From the NCBI GenBank assembly GCA_017456105.1, contig JAFTKA010000025.1, positions 1 to 13,875 on the forward strand: a DNA stretch of 13,875 nucleotides, in the 5' to 3' direction. Both the position numbers and the translations under genes were made by a program. Below are positions 7,130 to 12,237 of this stretch, piece after piece (position 1 is the first letter of the stretch; every line of letters starts with the position of its first letter). This stretch comes from Oscillospiraceae bacterium (GTDB lineage Bacteria > Bacillota_A > Clostridia > Oscillospirales > Oscillospiraceae). Under the pieces are notes generated by a model. That model saw nothing but the letters and a program-made list of their open reading frames with translations. It was not told where the DNA came from and did not search any database.

Positions 7130-7519
7130 TTATCTGGCCAACAGTCCCGCGGTCAGGATCAAAATTGCCAATGAAAGTTCCGCCAGACCGGCGATTCCCA
7201 TGATCAGACCGCTTTTGCTAATGCCGTAAACGTATCCCTTTTTTCTGGCATTCGTTGCAAAAAGCACCGCCAGCAGCGGGATCGGATAATAGAGGATCGA
7301 TGCCATTAACATTGACGGCCTTGCGGACATATTGATGGACACCATCAGCATACCAAAGCCTGCCGCCAGGCCGATAATGCTCAATATCAGCGAAGCGATC
7401 GCAAGACCCCGGCCCTGGACCTGGGGAACAGGTGCTGTCTGGGTTACCTTTGCACCGCAAGATGCACAAAACAGGCTGTCGTTATCAAGAGATGCTCCAC
7501 AATATTTGCAAAAAGCCAT
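7130..7519 (-). CDS. Zinc-ribbon membrane protein (DUF4190-like)
   Basis: A 129-residue protein. Residues 4-21 are an N-terminal zinc ribbon of the FCKYCG...FCASCG type (C4, C7, C18, C21). A short proline-rich linker (TAPVPQVQGRG) is followed by three hydrophobic segments (about 38-62, 67-89, 102-127). This layout matches many clostridial proteins labelled zinc-ribbon/DUF4190; their function is unknown. The open frame extends to 7582, but AAAGGA (7532-7527 region) lies 9 bases before ATG 7519 and the residues before it do not resemble a conserved start, so 7519 is chosen. Its promoter is perfect TTGACA-18-TATAAT directly after the acyltransferase stop codon. The zinc ribbon faces the cytosol by the positive-inside rule, as inferred from the linker. 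Confidence 0.85.
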   Translation of the reverse strand: MAFCKYCGASLDNDSLFCASCGAKVTQTAPVPQVQGRGLAIASLILSIIGLAAGFGMLMVSINMSARPSMLMASILYYPIPLLAVLFATNARKKGYVYGISKSGLIMGIAGLAELSLAILILTAGLLAR

Positions 7520-7552
7520 GTTAAACACGTCCTTTCTCATTTGGATAGTAGG

Positions 7553-7582
7553 ATTATAACACTTTTTCCTCTTTTTTGTCAA
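7553..7582 (-). promoter_or_regulatory. Consensus sigma-A promoter of the zinc-ribbon membrane operon
   Basis: Minus-strand TTGACA (7582-7577), an 18-base spacer and TATAAT (7558-7553). The -35 box directly follows the stop codon of the upstream acyltransferase gene (7585-7583). Confidence 0.85.
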
Positions 7583-8365
7583 TTACACAGGTGTTTTCAC
7601 GTACTTGATATACTCACAGGTGGAGTGTTCCCGGGTCCTTCTGCACATGGTTTCATAGGCAATATCCCGCAGCTCCTTTGCCGCTTCGATCTCACCTAAG
7701 TCGCTGCGGGGATAGAACGGTCCGTCGGCATAGGTTACGATCTTCGGGCGTTTGCCCAATCTTCGCTTTTGATAGCAATTGGTCAGTACGAACATGGGTT
7801 TTTTCTGCCGGGACAGATACCAGAATGCCTGATAATCAAAGGGCCGGACTCCGGTATAGTAGGGCCAGACATGGGCCTCCGGATACACGATCACCGATTT
7901 TCTTTCCCGGAGTCTTGTCTCCACACAATCTAAAAACGCTTTCTTCTCCTCCAAATTGCTGCCCAGGGGGATCACGCCGTAGGCCTGCATGCCCAATCGC
8001 ATACCCCGCAAAGAAAGTACATCGGGGTTGCTGATAATAAAGCATTTTTTCGGGAACACCGCCAAAGGCCCTATGTAGGAATCGCTCTGGACCTGGGTGT
8101 GGTTGCTGACCAAAAAGCAGCCGTCCTTCTTTCCCTGCTTCAGTACCTTCCGATTGGCAAATTTCTGATGGGAGTACACCTTTTGCAGCATATACACCAC
8201 CGGGATCATAATGCTATAGTAGAACAGGAATTCAAAGGTCTTGAAAAGCCGGCCGGTGCGGATATACCGGAACTTTTCCCCCAGGGGCTTGACCTTGATC
8301 TTCAGCCCGGAAAAATCATCATTTTGTTCATCTTTATAATAAATAACTCGTTCTTTCGTTTTCAA
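7583..8365 (-). CDS. PlsC-family acyltransferase with atypical H-x5-D motif
   Basis: A 260-residue protein of the lysophospholipid acyltransferase (PlsC) superfamily. A hydrophobic segment lies at about residues 47-61. The catalytic motif reads NHTQVQSD: H89 and D95 are separated by five residues, where the superfamily norm is H-x4-D. The motif III equivalent is YPEAHVWPYY (161-170) with P162-E163, and VIPLGS (131-136) is the usual beta strand before the substrate site. It would transfer a fatty acyl group to a lysophospholipid or related acceptor at the inner membrane face; the acceptor is unknown. The start is TTG 8365, with GGAG 8 bases upstream; no ATG fits. It has its own promoter, divergent from the lipoprotein gene at 8533. 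It is transcribed separately from the zinc-ribbon genes that follow. I am confident of the superfamily, not of the substrate. Confidence 0.8.
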   Translation of the reverse strand: MKTKERVIYYKDEQNDDFSGLKIKVKPLGEKFRYIRTGRLFKTFEFLFYYSIMIPVVYMLQKVYSHQKFANRKVLKQGKKDGCFLVSNHTQVQSDSYIGPLAVFPKKCFIISNPDVLSLRGMRLGMQAYGVIPLGSNLEEKKAFLDCVETRLRERKSVIVYPEAHVWPYYTGVRPFDYQAFWYLSRQKKPMFVLTNCYQKRRLGKRPKIVTYADGPFYPRSDLGEIEAAKELRDIAYETMCRRTREHSTCEYIKYVKTPV

Positions 8366-8403
8366 AGCGTTTTCTCCACGGCTTTCTGAAATAAGATAAC
8401 CCT

Positions 8404-8433
8404 ATTTTACCAAAGGGGTTTCCGCTATGTCAA
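8404..8433 (-). promoter_or_regulatory. Sigma-A promoter of the acyltransferase gene
   Basis: Minus-strand TTGACA (8433-8428), an 18-base spacer and TAAAAT (8409-8404), about 38 bases ahead of the TTG start. Confidence 0.72.
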
Positions 8434-8458
8434 CCGCTTTGCAAAAAATGTGGCAGGC

Positions 8459-8488
8459 TTGCTTTTCTCTGCGGTGGTGTGGTATACT
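8459..8488 (+). promoter_or_regulatory. Sigma-A promoter of the second lipoprotein gene
   Basis: TTGCTT (8459-8464), an 18-base spacer and TATACT (8483-8488); divergent from the acyltransferase promoter, with about 25 bases between the -35 boxes. Confidence 0.65.
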
Positions 8489-8532
8489 GGGTATGGAAAT
8501 TTTCCGCAATTTAGACAGGAGAGGAATTTATT

Positions 8533-8934
8533 ATGAAAAAGTCTTTTAGAACTATTCTGTGCTTTTTGTTGGTGCTGGGAAGCCTTCTGTGCCTTTGTGC
8601 CTGCGGCAGCGGAGATGCCCCTGCGGACGACTCCTCCGTAAAGCAGTATGCCACCGGCCGGTATGAAATCCAGTCCATTCAATGGGACGACGGCACCGAG
8701 GCCTCCGGTGAGCTGCTGGAAAACTCTCTGGAAATGATGGGCGATACCTATTTGGAGCTTTACAGCGATAACACTGCCCTCCTGTGCCTGTTGGGCCAGC
8801 GTGCGGATATGGAGTTCTCCGAAAGCCAGATGTGGAGAGCCGGTAATAACGCACTTACCTACGAATTCTCCGTCAAGGACGGCAAAGCAACCCTGTATGC
8901 AGAAGGCACCACCTATATCTTTGTAAAAAACTGA
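8533..8934 (+). CDS. Small secreted lipoprotein
   Basis: A 133-residue lipoprotein with signal MKKSFRTILCFLLVLGS and the lipobox LCAC, giving lipidation at Cys24, followed by a GSGDAPADDSS linker. The mature domain (about residues 38-133) is a run of short strands (ATGRYEIQSI, TYLELYSDNTALLCL, NNALTYEFSV, GKATLYAEGTTYIF), as in small clostridial beta-barrel or lipocalin-like lipoproteins. It would sit on the outer membrane surface of a Gram-positive cell. I do not recognise a named family. The ATG follows AGGAGAGG (8517-8524). It is monocistronic, with a promoter at 8459-8488 and a terminator at 8941-8972. It shares only the lipoprotein N-terminus with the lipoprotein at 3587, so the two are probably not copies. 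Confidence 0.83.
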   Translation: MKKSFRTILCFLLVLGSLLCLCACGSGDAPADDSSVKQYATGRYEIQSIQWDDGTEASGELLENSLEMMGDTYLELYSDNTALLCLLGQRADMEFSESQMWRAGNNALTYEFSVKDGKATLYAEGTTYIFVKN

Positions 8935-8940
8935 TCCCAT

Positions 8941-8972
8941 ACAAAAAAGAGCCCTGCGGGGCTCTTTTTTGT
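8941..8972 (+). terminator. Rho-independent terminator after the second lipoprotein gene
   Basis: Perfect 14-bp arms (8941-8954 and 8959-8972) with a TGCG loop; core GAGCCC/GGGCTC with A- and T-runs. Confidence 0.92.
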
Positions 8973-9063
8973 TCTTCTTTTAGGAACAATTTTCAATTCT
9001 ATATCATAATATTTGCTCAAAATAGGAACAATATTATTTTTTCGTGTTCTCTTGAATGTTCCT
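8969..9063. repeat. Cluster of GAACA/TGTTC elements upstream of the 210-residue protein gene
   Basis: An AT-rich stretch with the decamer TAGGAACAAT twice (8981-8990 and 9023-9032), an inverted TTGTTC at 8969-8974, TGTTC at 9045-9049 and TGTTCC at 9058-9062. The last lies between the promoter elements of the downstream gene. It may be an operator array; this is suggestive only. Confidence 0.4.
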
Positions 9064-9079
9064 GCCGGTTTGCTATAAT
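9052..9079 (+). promoter_or_regulatory. Sigma-A promoter of the 210-residue protein gene
   Basis: TTGAAT (9052-9057), a 16-base spacer and TATAAT (9074-9079). The ribosome site AAGGAG lies at 9102-9107. Confidence 0.72.
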
Positions 9080-9115
9080 GGACTTACAAACCAAACAAAA
9101 CAAGGAGAGATGGAA

Positions 9116-9748
9116 ATGGAAACCAAAAAGCCCGTTAAGCTGGATCTGCAAATTATTGACCCCAACGATAAGAAGCTGCTTTTTGCCGCCGTCAAAAAAT
9201 ACCTGACCGCCAAGAGAGCCTGCGGCGATGTCCGCACTGCCTATGACGAATTGCGGGATACCTTAAAAAACACCGAAACCAAGTACGGCGTTACGATTTT
9301 CGTCCCCGGTATTCCCGAAGGAAAGCTTGTTGACGCCATCGCCTCCAAGCTGGAAGAAAAGGCCGGTGAAATGGTGGGTATCATGCACTACAGCTGCACA
9401 TTTGACTCCGTCGCTCAGGCAAATGCCTGGCTTGCCCGGCAGGACAAGCTCCTTATTAAGGATATGCAGGTGAACACCTCCCGGGTGGGCCTTGATGTCC
9501 GTCAGATCAAGCTGGACTATGTCCCCTCCCAGCAGTCTGAAAAATATCAGATCGCTGAGGAAATGAAGCATCGGGTCTTTGTGGGTACGAAGCTGGAGAA
9601 ATTCCGCCGCAAGTGGGAGGAAAAGAATCCTCAGCTGCGGTATGTTTCCTGTGTAAAGAACCGCTGGGGTTTCGGTCTGATCGGCGGCAGCGTCGGCTTC
9701 TTCCGCTATATTAAGGAAAAATATGTCATTCTTTACGCTGAAAAATAA
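9116..9748 (+). CDS. Hypothetical protein, 210 residues
   Basis: A soluble, basic protein with no signal peptide or membrane segment. I do not recognise the family. Residues about 15-50 form helices (DPNDKKLLFAAVKKYLTAKR), followed by a strand and turn region (YGVTIFVPGIPEGKLVDAI), a further helix-strand block with TSRVGLDVRQIKLDYV, and a C-terminal segment KNRWGFGLIGGSVGFFRYI whose glycine-rich, aromatic pattern is the most distinctive feature. The start ATG 9116 has AAGGAG at 8 bases; the in-frame ATG 9110 is only 2 bases from it and 9056 has no ribosome site. The gene has its own promoter, lies downstream of a GAACA-type repeat cluster, and ends in a 21-bp terminator shared with the convergent gene at 9782. 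A regulatory or DNA/RNA-binding role is possible given its charge but not shown. Confidence 0.78.
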   Translation: METKKPVKLDLQIIDPNDKKLLFAAVKKYLTAKRACGDVRTAYDELRDTLKNTETKYGVTIFVPGIPEGKLVDAIASKLEEKAGEMVGIMHYSCTFDSVAQANAWLARQDKLLIKDMQVNTSRVGLDVRQIKLDYVPSQQSEKYQIAEEMKHRVFVGTKLEKFRRKWEEKNPQLRYVSCVKNRWGFGLIGGSVGFFRYIKEKYVILYAEK

Positions 9749-9787
9749 GGATACCGTCGCTGGTCTCCAGCGACGGTATCCTTATTT
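9743..9787. terminator. Long bidirectional terminator holding both stop codons
   Basis: A perfect 21-bp inverted repeat (9743-9763 and 9767-9787) with a TCT loop, core GGATACCGTCGCTGG, flanked by A- and T-rich runs. Both convergent stop codons, 9746-9748 (plus) and 9784-9782 (minus), sit at equivalent positions in the two arms. Confidence 0.92.
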
Positions 9788-10273
9788 CTTTTTCTTTTTG
9801 AACAGGCCCTTGAACAAGCTGCCAGCGTCCTTGGCAAACTCCACCACATTGGTCGCACGGGTATAGTCATCATAAACACCCGCTTCAATCATCGCCCTGC
9901 GTTTTAGCACGATCAGCTCCTCCTCAGCCATCACCGACGCAAAATCTACCGCGTCCTCGACTTCCTCTTTCAAAATGCGGGAGCGATCTTCCTTAAAGAT
10001 TTCTTTTGCGGTTTCTTTGGCAGAGGCCTTTTCTTCCGCCGTCATTTTATAAGGCTTGGGCGTGCAGCGGATCAGCAAGGCATTCAGCTGCTCCTGCAGT
10101 CCGTTTGCGGCAAATTTTGCCTCAAAATCCTGTGCATCGCTTGCCTGCTCTCCAAGCTCTGTCATTCGGGCAACAAAGGCCGCTACGTCCGGTTGCACGG
10201 CTTCCGGCACGGAATAGTATTTTTCAAAAAAGTCTTTTCTGATCTCAATACACTGCTTTACCGAACTGTCCAT
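9782..10273 (-). CDS. Helical hypothetical protein with lysine-rich tail (HEPN operon partner)
   Basis: A 163-residue protein that is almost wholly alpha-helical and highly charged. The long central stretch (about residues 75-125, SAKETAKEIFKEDRSR, then EEVEDAVDFASVMAEE) may be a coiled coil. The chain ends GLFKGLFKKKKK-like: a short hydrophobic GSLFKGLF followed by five lysines, which could bind a membrane or nucleic acid. I do not recognise a family. ATG 10273 follows AAAGGAG with 6 bases of spacing. It begins 11 bases after the stop of the gene at 10285-10692, with no promoter between, so the two are one operon and probably function together. It carries no nucleotidyltransferase (MNT) motif GSxxxGxxxxxSDxD, so it is not the usual partner of a HEPN protein. 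Confidence 0.75.
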   Translation of the reverse strand: MDSSVKQCIEIRKDFFEKYYSVPEAVQPDVAAFVARMTELGEQASDAQDFEAKFAANGLQEQLNALLIRCTPKPYKMTAEEKASAKETAKEIFKEDRSRILKEEVEDAVDFASVMAEEELIVLKRRAMIEAGVYDDYTRATNVVEFAKDAGSLFKGLFKKKKK

Positions 10274-10284
10274 TTTAATCTCCT

Positions 10285-10692
10285 TTATGTGCGATCCAGT
10301 CTTTTATGCATATATGTTCGTGTGATTTGATACAGCCATTCTGAGACCATATCCGCTTTCTGCAGATCCGCAGAAAGCTCCTTGGCGTTTCTGGGAGTAC
10401 CTGTTTTATCCCAGGGCTCTACATAGCATTTGTGGCTCCAGAAGTTTCTTCGCTCCCGGATTTCGTCCAGTTCCTCATATTCCTTTTCCGTGAAGACCAC
10501 GATTCTTTGCTGATCCTCGATCCTTTTGATCTCCCGGACCACTCCACCGATGGAGTCCTTTTCGATCTCCTGAAGGGCTTCGGAAAACGAATCATAGGAA
10601 AGTGCCGCATAGAGGCCTTCCAGATCAAATTCGATCCGCTGATACTTCTCTATGAGCATGCTGTGCTTGATTCGATATTCTTCCAGTGTCAT
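10285..10692 (-). CDS. HEPN-like helical protein with RNxxxH motif
   Basis: A 135-residue all-alpha protein. Residues 82-87 read RNFWSH, matching the Rx4-6H motif of HEPN domains in its common RNxxxH form, placed in a helix after IRER and before KCY. N-terminal helices (LEEYRIKHSMLIEKYQRIEF, about 3-22) and a final helix (MVSEWLYQI) complete a four-helix pattern. Many HEPN proteins are RNases in toxin-antitoxin, abortive-infection or CRISPR-associated systems; others are non-catalytic. ATG 10692 follows AGGAGG with 7 bases of spacing. The promoter is TTGCAC-17-TATTAT at 10740-10712, and it is the first gene of a two-gene operon. The HEPN call rests on the motif and helical content, so it is moderate; the link to defence is inference. 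Confidence 0.72.
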   Translation of the reverse strand: MTLEEYRIKHSMLIEKYQRIEFDLEGLYAALSYDSFSEALQEIEKDSIGGVVREIKRIEDQQRIVVFTEKEYEELDEIRERRNFWSHKCYVEPWDKTGTPRNAKELSADLQKADMVSEWLYQITRTYMHKRLDRT

Positions 10693-10711
10693 GGCAGCAC
10701 CTCCTGATATT

Positions 10712-10740
10712 ATAATAGCACGCTTTTACGCAGGGTGCAA
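10712..10740 (-). promoter_or_regulatory. Promoter of the HEPN-like operon
   Basis: Minus-strand TTGCAC (10740-10735), a 17-base spacer and TATTAT (10717-10712), about 20 bases upstream of the ATG. A TATAAT overlaps 3 bases further on. Confidence 0.68.
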
Positions 10741-10786
10741 TACGCCACCGGGAATATTAAATTTAAGTAAATTCATCACAGAATTC

Positions 10787-10815
10787 TTGAATTTTTAGCT
10801 TGCCGATGCTATCAT
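10787..10815 (+). promoter_or_regulatory. Promoter of the ferritin gene
   Basis: TTGAAT (10787-10792), a 17-base spacer and TATCAT (10810-10815), about 46 bases ahead of the ATG. The left half of an 8-bp inverted repeat (TTGCCGAT, 10800-10807) lies in the spacer and the right half (10833-10840) in the leader. Confidence 0.68.
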
Positions 10816-10861
10816 AAACTTGCCGGAAAGAGATCGGCAATCTTGATATGGAGGCGAAATA

Positions 10862-11371
10862 ATGAACGCGAAAGTACACGAGCTATTAAATCAGCAGATC
10901 AACAAGGAATTTTATTCTGCATATCTTTATCTGGATTTTTCCAACTATTTTGAGGACGCGGGCCTGGACGGCTTTGCAAACTGGTATAAGATCCAGGCTC
11001 AGGAGGAGCGGGACCACGCGATGCTGTTCTATCAGTACCTGCAGAACGAAAACCAAAAGGTTACGCTGGAAGCAATCGCAAAGCCCGACAAGGTGTTTTC
11101 CTGCCACATGGACGTGCTGAAGGCGGGACTGGAACACGAGCAGTACGTTACCTCGCTGATCCACGATATCTATGCCGCCGCATACGATGTGAAAGATTTC
11201 CGCACCATGCAGTTTCTTGACTGGTTCGTGAAAGAGCAGGGCGAGGAAGAAACCAATGCCAATGATATGATCACGAAAATGGAGCTGTTCGGCTCCGACC
11301 CCAAGAGCCTGTATATGCTCAATCAGGAGCTGGCCGCAAGAGTCTATACCGCACCCTCTCTGGTCCTCTGA
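10862..11371 (+). CDS. ftnA: Bacterial non-heme ferritin
   Basis: A 169-residue cytosolic ferritin that stores iron as a 24-mer and oxidises Fe2+ at a dinuclear ferroxidase site. The site residues are present: E16 and Y23 in NKEFYSAYLYL, E49 and H52 in AQEERDHA, E93 in EHEQYV, and Q126 with E129 in the FVKEQGEEE stretch. Length and four-helix layout match the bacterial FtnA group. No heme-binding methionine at the bacterioferritin position was evident. ATG 10862 follows GGAGG (10850-10854) with 7 bases of spacing. It is monocistronic, with its own promoter and a terminator at 11404-11435. A convincing Fur or PerR box could not be pointed out, though AT-rich inverted elements surround the -35. 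The symbol is given by family; a named orthologue was not checked. Confidence 0.93.
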   Translation: MNAKVHELLNQQINKEFYSAYLYLDFSNYFEDAGLDGFANWYKIQAQEERDHAMLFYQYLQNENQKVTLEAIAKPDKVFSCHMDVLKAGLEHEQYVTSLIHDIYAAAYDVKDFRTMQFLDWFVKEQGEEETNANDMITKMELFGSDPKSLYMLNQELAARVYTAPSLVL

Positions 11372-11403
11372 TTGCACAATTTCTTGCCCGAGGGGCAATT
11401 TAT

Positions 11404-11437
11404 AAAAACCGTCTTCCTCTCGGAAGACGGTTTTTTA
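11404..11437. terminator. Bidirectional terminator between ferritin and the orphan gene
   Basis: Perfect 14-bp stem (11404-11417 and 11422-11435) with a TCTC loop, core CCGTCTTCC/GGAAGACGG and A/T runs on each side. It overlaps the stop codon (11437-11435) of the minus-strand orphan. A weaker small stem TTGCCC-GAG-GGGCAA (11384-11398) precedes it. Confidence 0.9.
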
Positions 11438-11722
11438 TTCTGTTCCCATTGCCTTTACCAAGTCGCTTATATAATTGATTTTGAAAGCGATGGCCTTTCG
11501 GTCTGTGTCTACCATACATCCTGCGTATTCACCATCTTCCGCAATTCTGAGCCTTAAATCCATTAAAGCAGCGGTTTTACGGATTTGATCTACTTGCATG
11601 CAAATAATGGGATAGACATCACCATAAGCATCGAATTCGGCACACCAGTCATTGGGTATGTTATATTTGGTAATACTTTCACCGACAGTCCTACTCTCGT
11701 AATCACAGCCAAATTCGTCCAT
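11435..11722 (-). CDS. Hypothetical protein, 95 residues, under XRE-type operator
   Basis: A soluble acidic 95-residue protein of no family I recognise. It starts MDEFGCDYESRTVGESI, has a likely strand pair (EFDAYGDVYPIICMQVDQI) and a long helix-strand end (KAIAFKINYISDLVKAMGTE). Start choice: an in-frame GTG at 11731 overlaps the ribosome site, while AAGGGG (11736-11731) sits 8 bases before ATG 11722. The promoter TTGACA-17-TAAAAT (11793-11765) contains inverted GAACA/TGTTC repeats in its spacer, so the divergent XRE regulator at 11836 is the likely repressor. The stretch is more AT-rich than its neighbours, which hints at transfer. Whether it is a toxin, an immunity factor or something else is unknown. 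Confidence 0.68.
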   Translation of the reverse strand: MDEFGCDYESRTVGESITKYNIPNDWCAEFDAYGDVYPIICMQVDQIRKTAALMDLRLRIAEDGEYAGCMVDTDRKAIAFKINYISDLVKAMGTE

Positions 11723-11764
11723 AAAGCCCACCCCTTCAACACTATTATTTTCTGGGTTGTAAAT

Positions 11765-11793
11765 ATTTTAGAACAAAATGTTCAAAATGTCAA
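11765..11793 (-). promoter_or_regulatory. Promoter of the 95-residue protein gene
   Basis: Minus-strand TTGACA (11793-11788), a 17-base spacer and TAAAAT (11770-11765). The spacer is filled by the inverted repeat GAACA-AAA-TGTTC. Confidence 0.78.
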
Positions 11794-11810
11794 TAGAACA
11801 AAACGTTCTA
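11769..11810. promoter_or_regulatory. Two GAACA-type operator repeats
   Basis: Two near-identical inverted repeats: TAGAACAAAATGTTC (11769-11783) and TAGAACAAAACGTTCTA (11794-11810), 25 bases apart. Each pairs GAAC with GTTC over 5 bases. They flank the -35 box of the minus-strand gene and lie just upstream of the XRE gene, as expected for a CI/Cro-like repressor. Confidence 0.75.
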
Positions 11811-11835
11811 AGGTATAGTGTCGTTGGTGATGACA

Positions 11836-12063
11836 ATGGCTAAAAAATATGATAGAATCCGTAATTTAAGAGAAGATGCCGACCTCACGCAGGCAGAACT
11901 TGGAAAACAGATCAATGTTCCGCAAAGAGCCTACGCTTATTATGAAAGTGGGGAACGTATGATCCCGCCGCAGGTTTTAGTTGCTTTGGCTCAGTTCCAC
12001 CGTGTCAGCGTCGATTATCTTCTTGGACTAACTGACCAAAAGGCACCATATCCTAAGAAATAA
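11836..12063 (+). CDS. XRE-family (Cro/CI-like) DNA-binding regulator
   Basis: A 75-residue single-domain helix-turn-helix protein. The HTH runs over about residues 6-55: RIRNLREDADLTQAELGKQI, then NVPQRAYAYYESGERMIPP, the usual XRE recognition-helix and post-helix pattern, then LVALAQFHRVSVDYLLGLTD. It has no ligand or protease domain, so it is a simple repressor. In-frame starts exist at GTG 11818, ATG 11830 and ATG 11836; GGTGAT (11826-11831) can pair with the 3' end of 16S rRNA and lies 4 bases before ATG 11836, which I chose. A possible -10 TATAGT (11814-11819) has no clear -35, so the leader may be very short. It is divergent from the 95-residue gene, with shared operators. Confidence 0.82.
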   Translation: MAKKYDRIRNLREDADLTQAELGKQINVPQRAYAYYESGERMIPPQVLVALAQFHRVSVDYLLGLTDQKAPYPKK

Positions 12064-12070
12064 TCTGTAT

Positions 12071-12100
12071 TGTAGGGCGGGGGCTTGCTCCCGCCCTACA
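12071..12100. repeat. TGTAGGG-ended palindromic repeat, unit A
   Basis: A 30-base palindrome: left arm 12071-12084 (TGTAGGGCGGGGGC) and right arm 12087-12100, with one G-T pair and a TT loop. It begins TGTAGGG and ends CCCTACA, as does unit B. It has no T-tract, so it is more likely a dispersed repeat than a terminator for the XRE gene. Confidence 0.7.
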
Positions 12101-12118
12101 AATTCAAACAGTTCTCTA

Positions 12119-12175
12119 TGTAGGGAACGGATTTATCCGTTCCGCAATACGGAATGCATAAATGCATTCCCTACA
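12119..12175. repeat. TGTAGGG-ended composite palindromic repeat, unit B
   Basis: A 57-base element with outer ends TGTAGGGAA (12119-12127) and TTCCCTACA (12167-12175). Inside are two stem-loops, GGAACGGAT-TT-ATCCGTTCC (12124-12143) and GGAATGCAT-AA-ATGCATTCC (12151-12170), separated by GCAATAC. It looks like a non-autonomous REP- or MITE-like unit. Confidence 0.75.
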
Positions 12176-12195
12176 AGCTCTGTCCAATTACACTA

Positions 12196-12227
12196 AAAAA
12201 TCCCGCCGATTTTTCGGCGGGATTTTT
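12196..12227. terminator. Terminator of the pyruvate phosphate dikinase gene
   Basis: Perfect 14-bp stem (12196-12209 and 12214-12227), core TCCCGCCGA/TCGGCGGGA, TTTT loop, A-run and T-run on both sides so it works in either direction. It lies 10 bases past the stop codon. Confidence 0.92.
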
Positions 12228-12237
12228 ATTATAGCAA

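Noticed and set aside
10782..10793. AATTC-TT-GAATT element overlapping the ferritin -35 as a Fur or PerR box
   Set aside because: It is too short and does not match either consensus; AT-rich dyads of this size arise by chance.
11372..11557. A 61-residue plus-strand frame after the ferritin gene
   Set aside because: It runs through the terminator hairpin and antisense to the orphan gene, with no ribosome site.
11769..11810. LexA (SOS) box candidates GAAC...GTTC
   Set aside because: The half-sites are 5 bases apart; Gram-positive LexA boxes have GAACN4GTTC, a 4-base gap. An XRE operator fits better.
12071..12175. Terminator or CRISPR-like repeat after the XRE gene
   Set aside because: The palindromes have no T-tract, and there are only two unlike units with no spacers of constant size.
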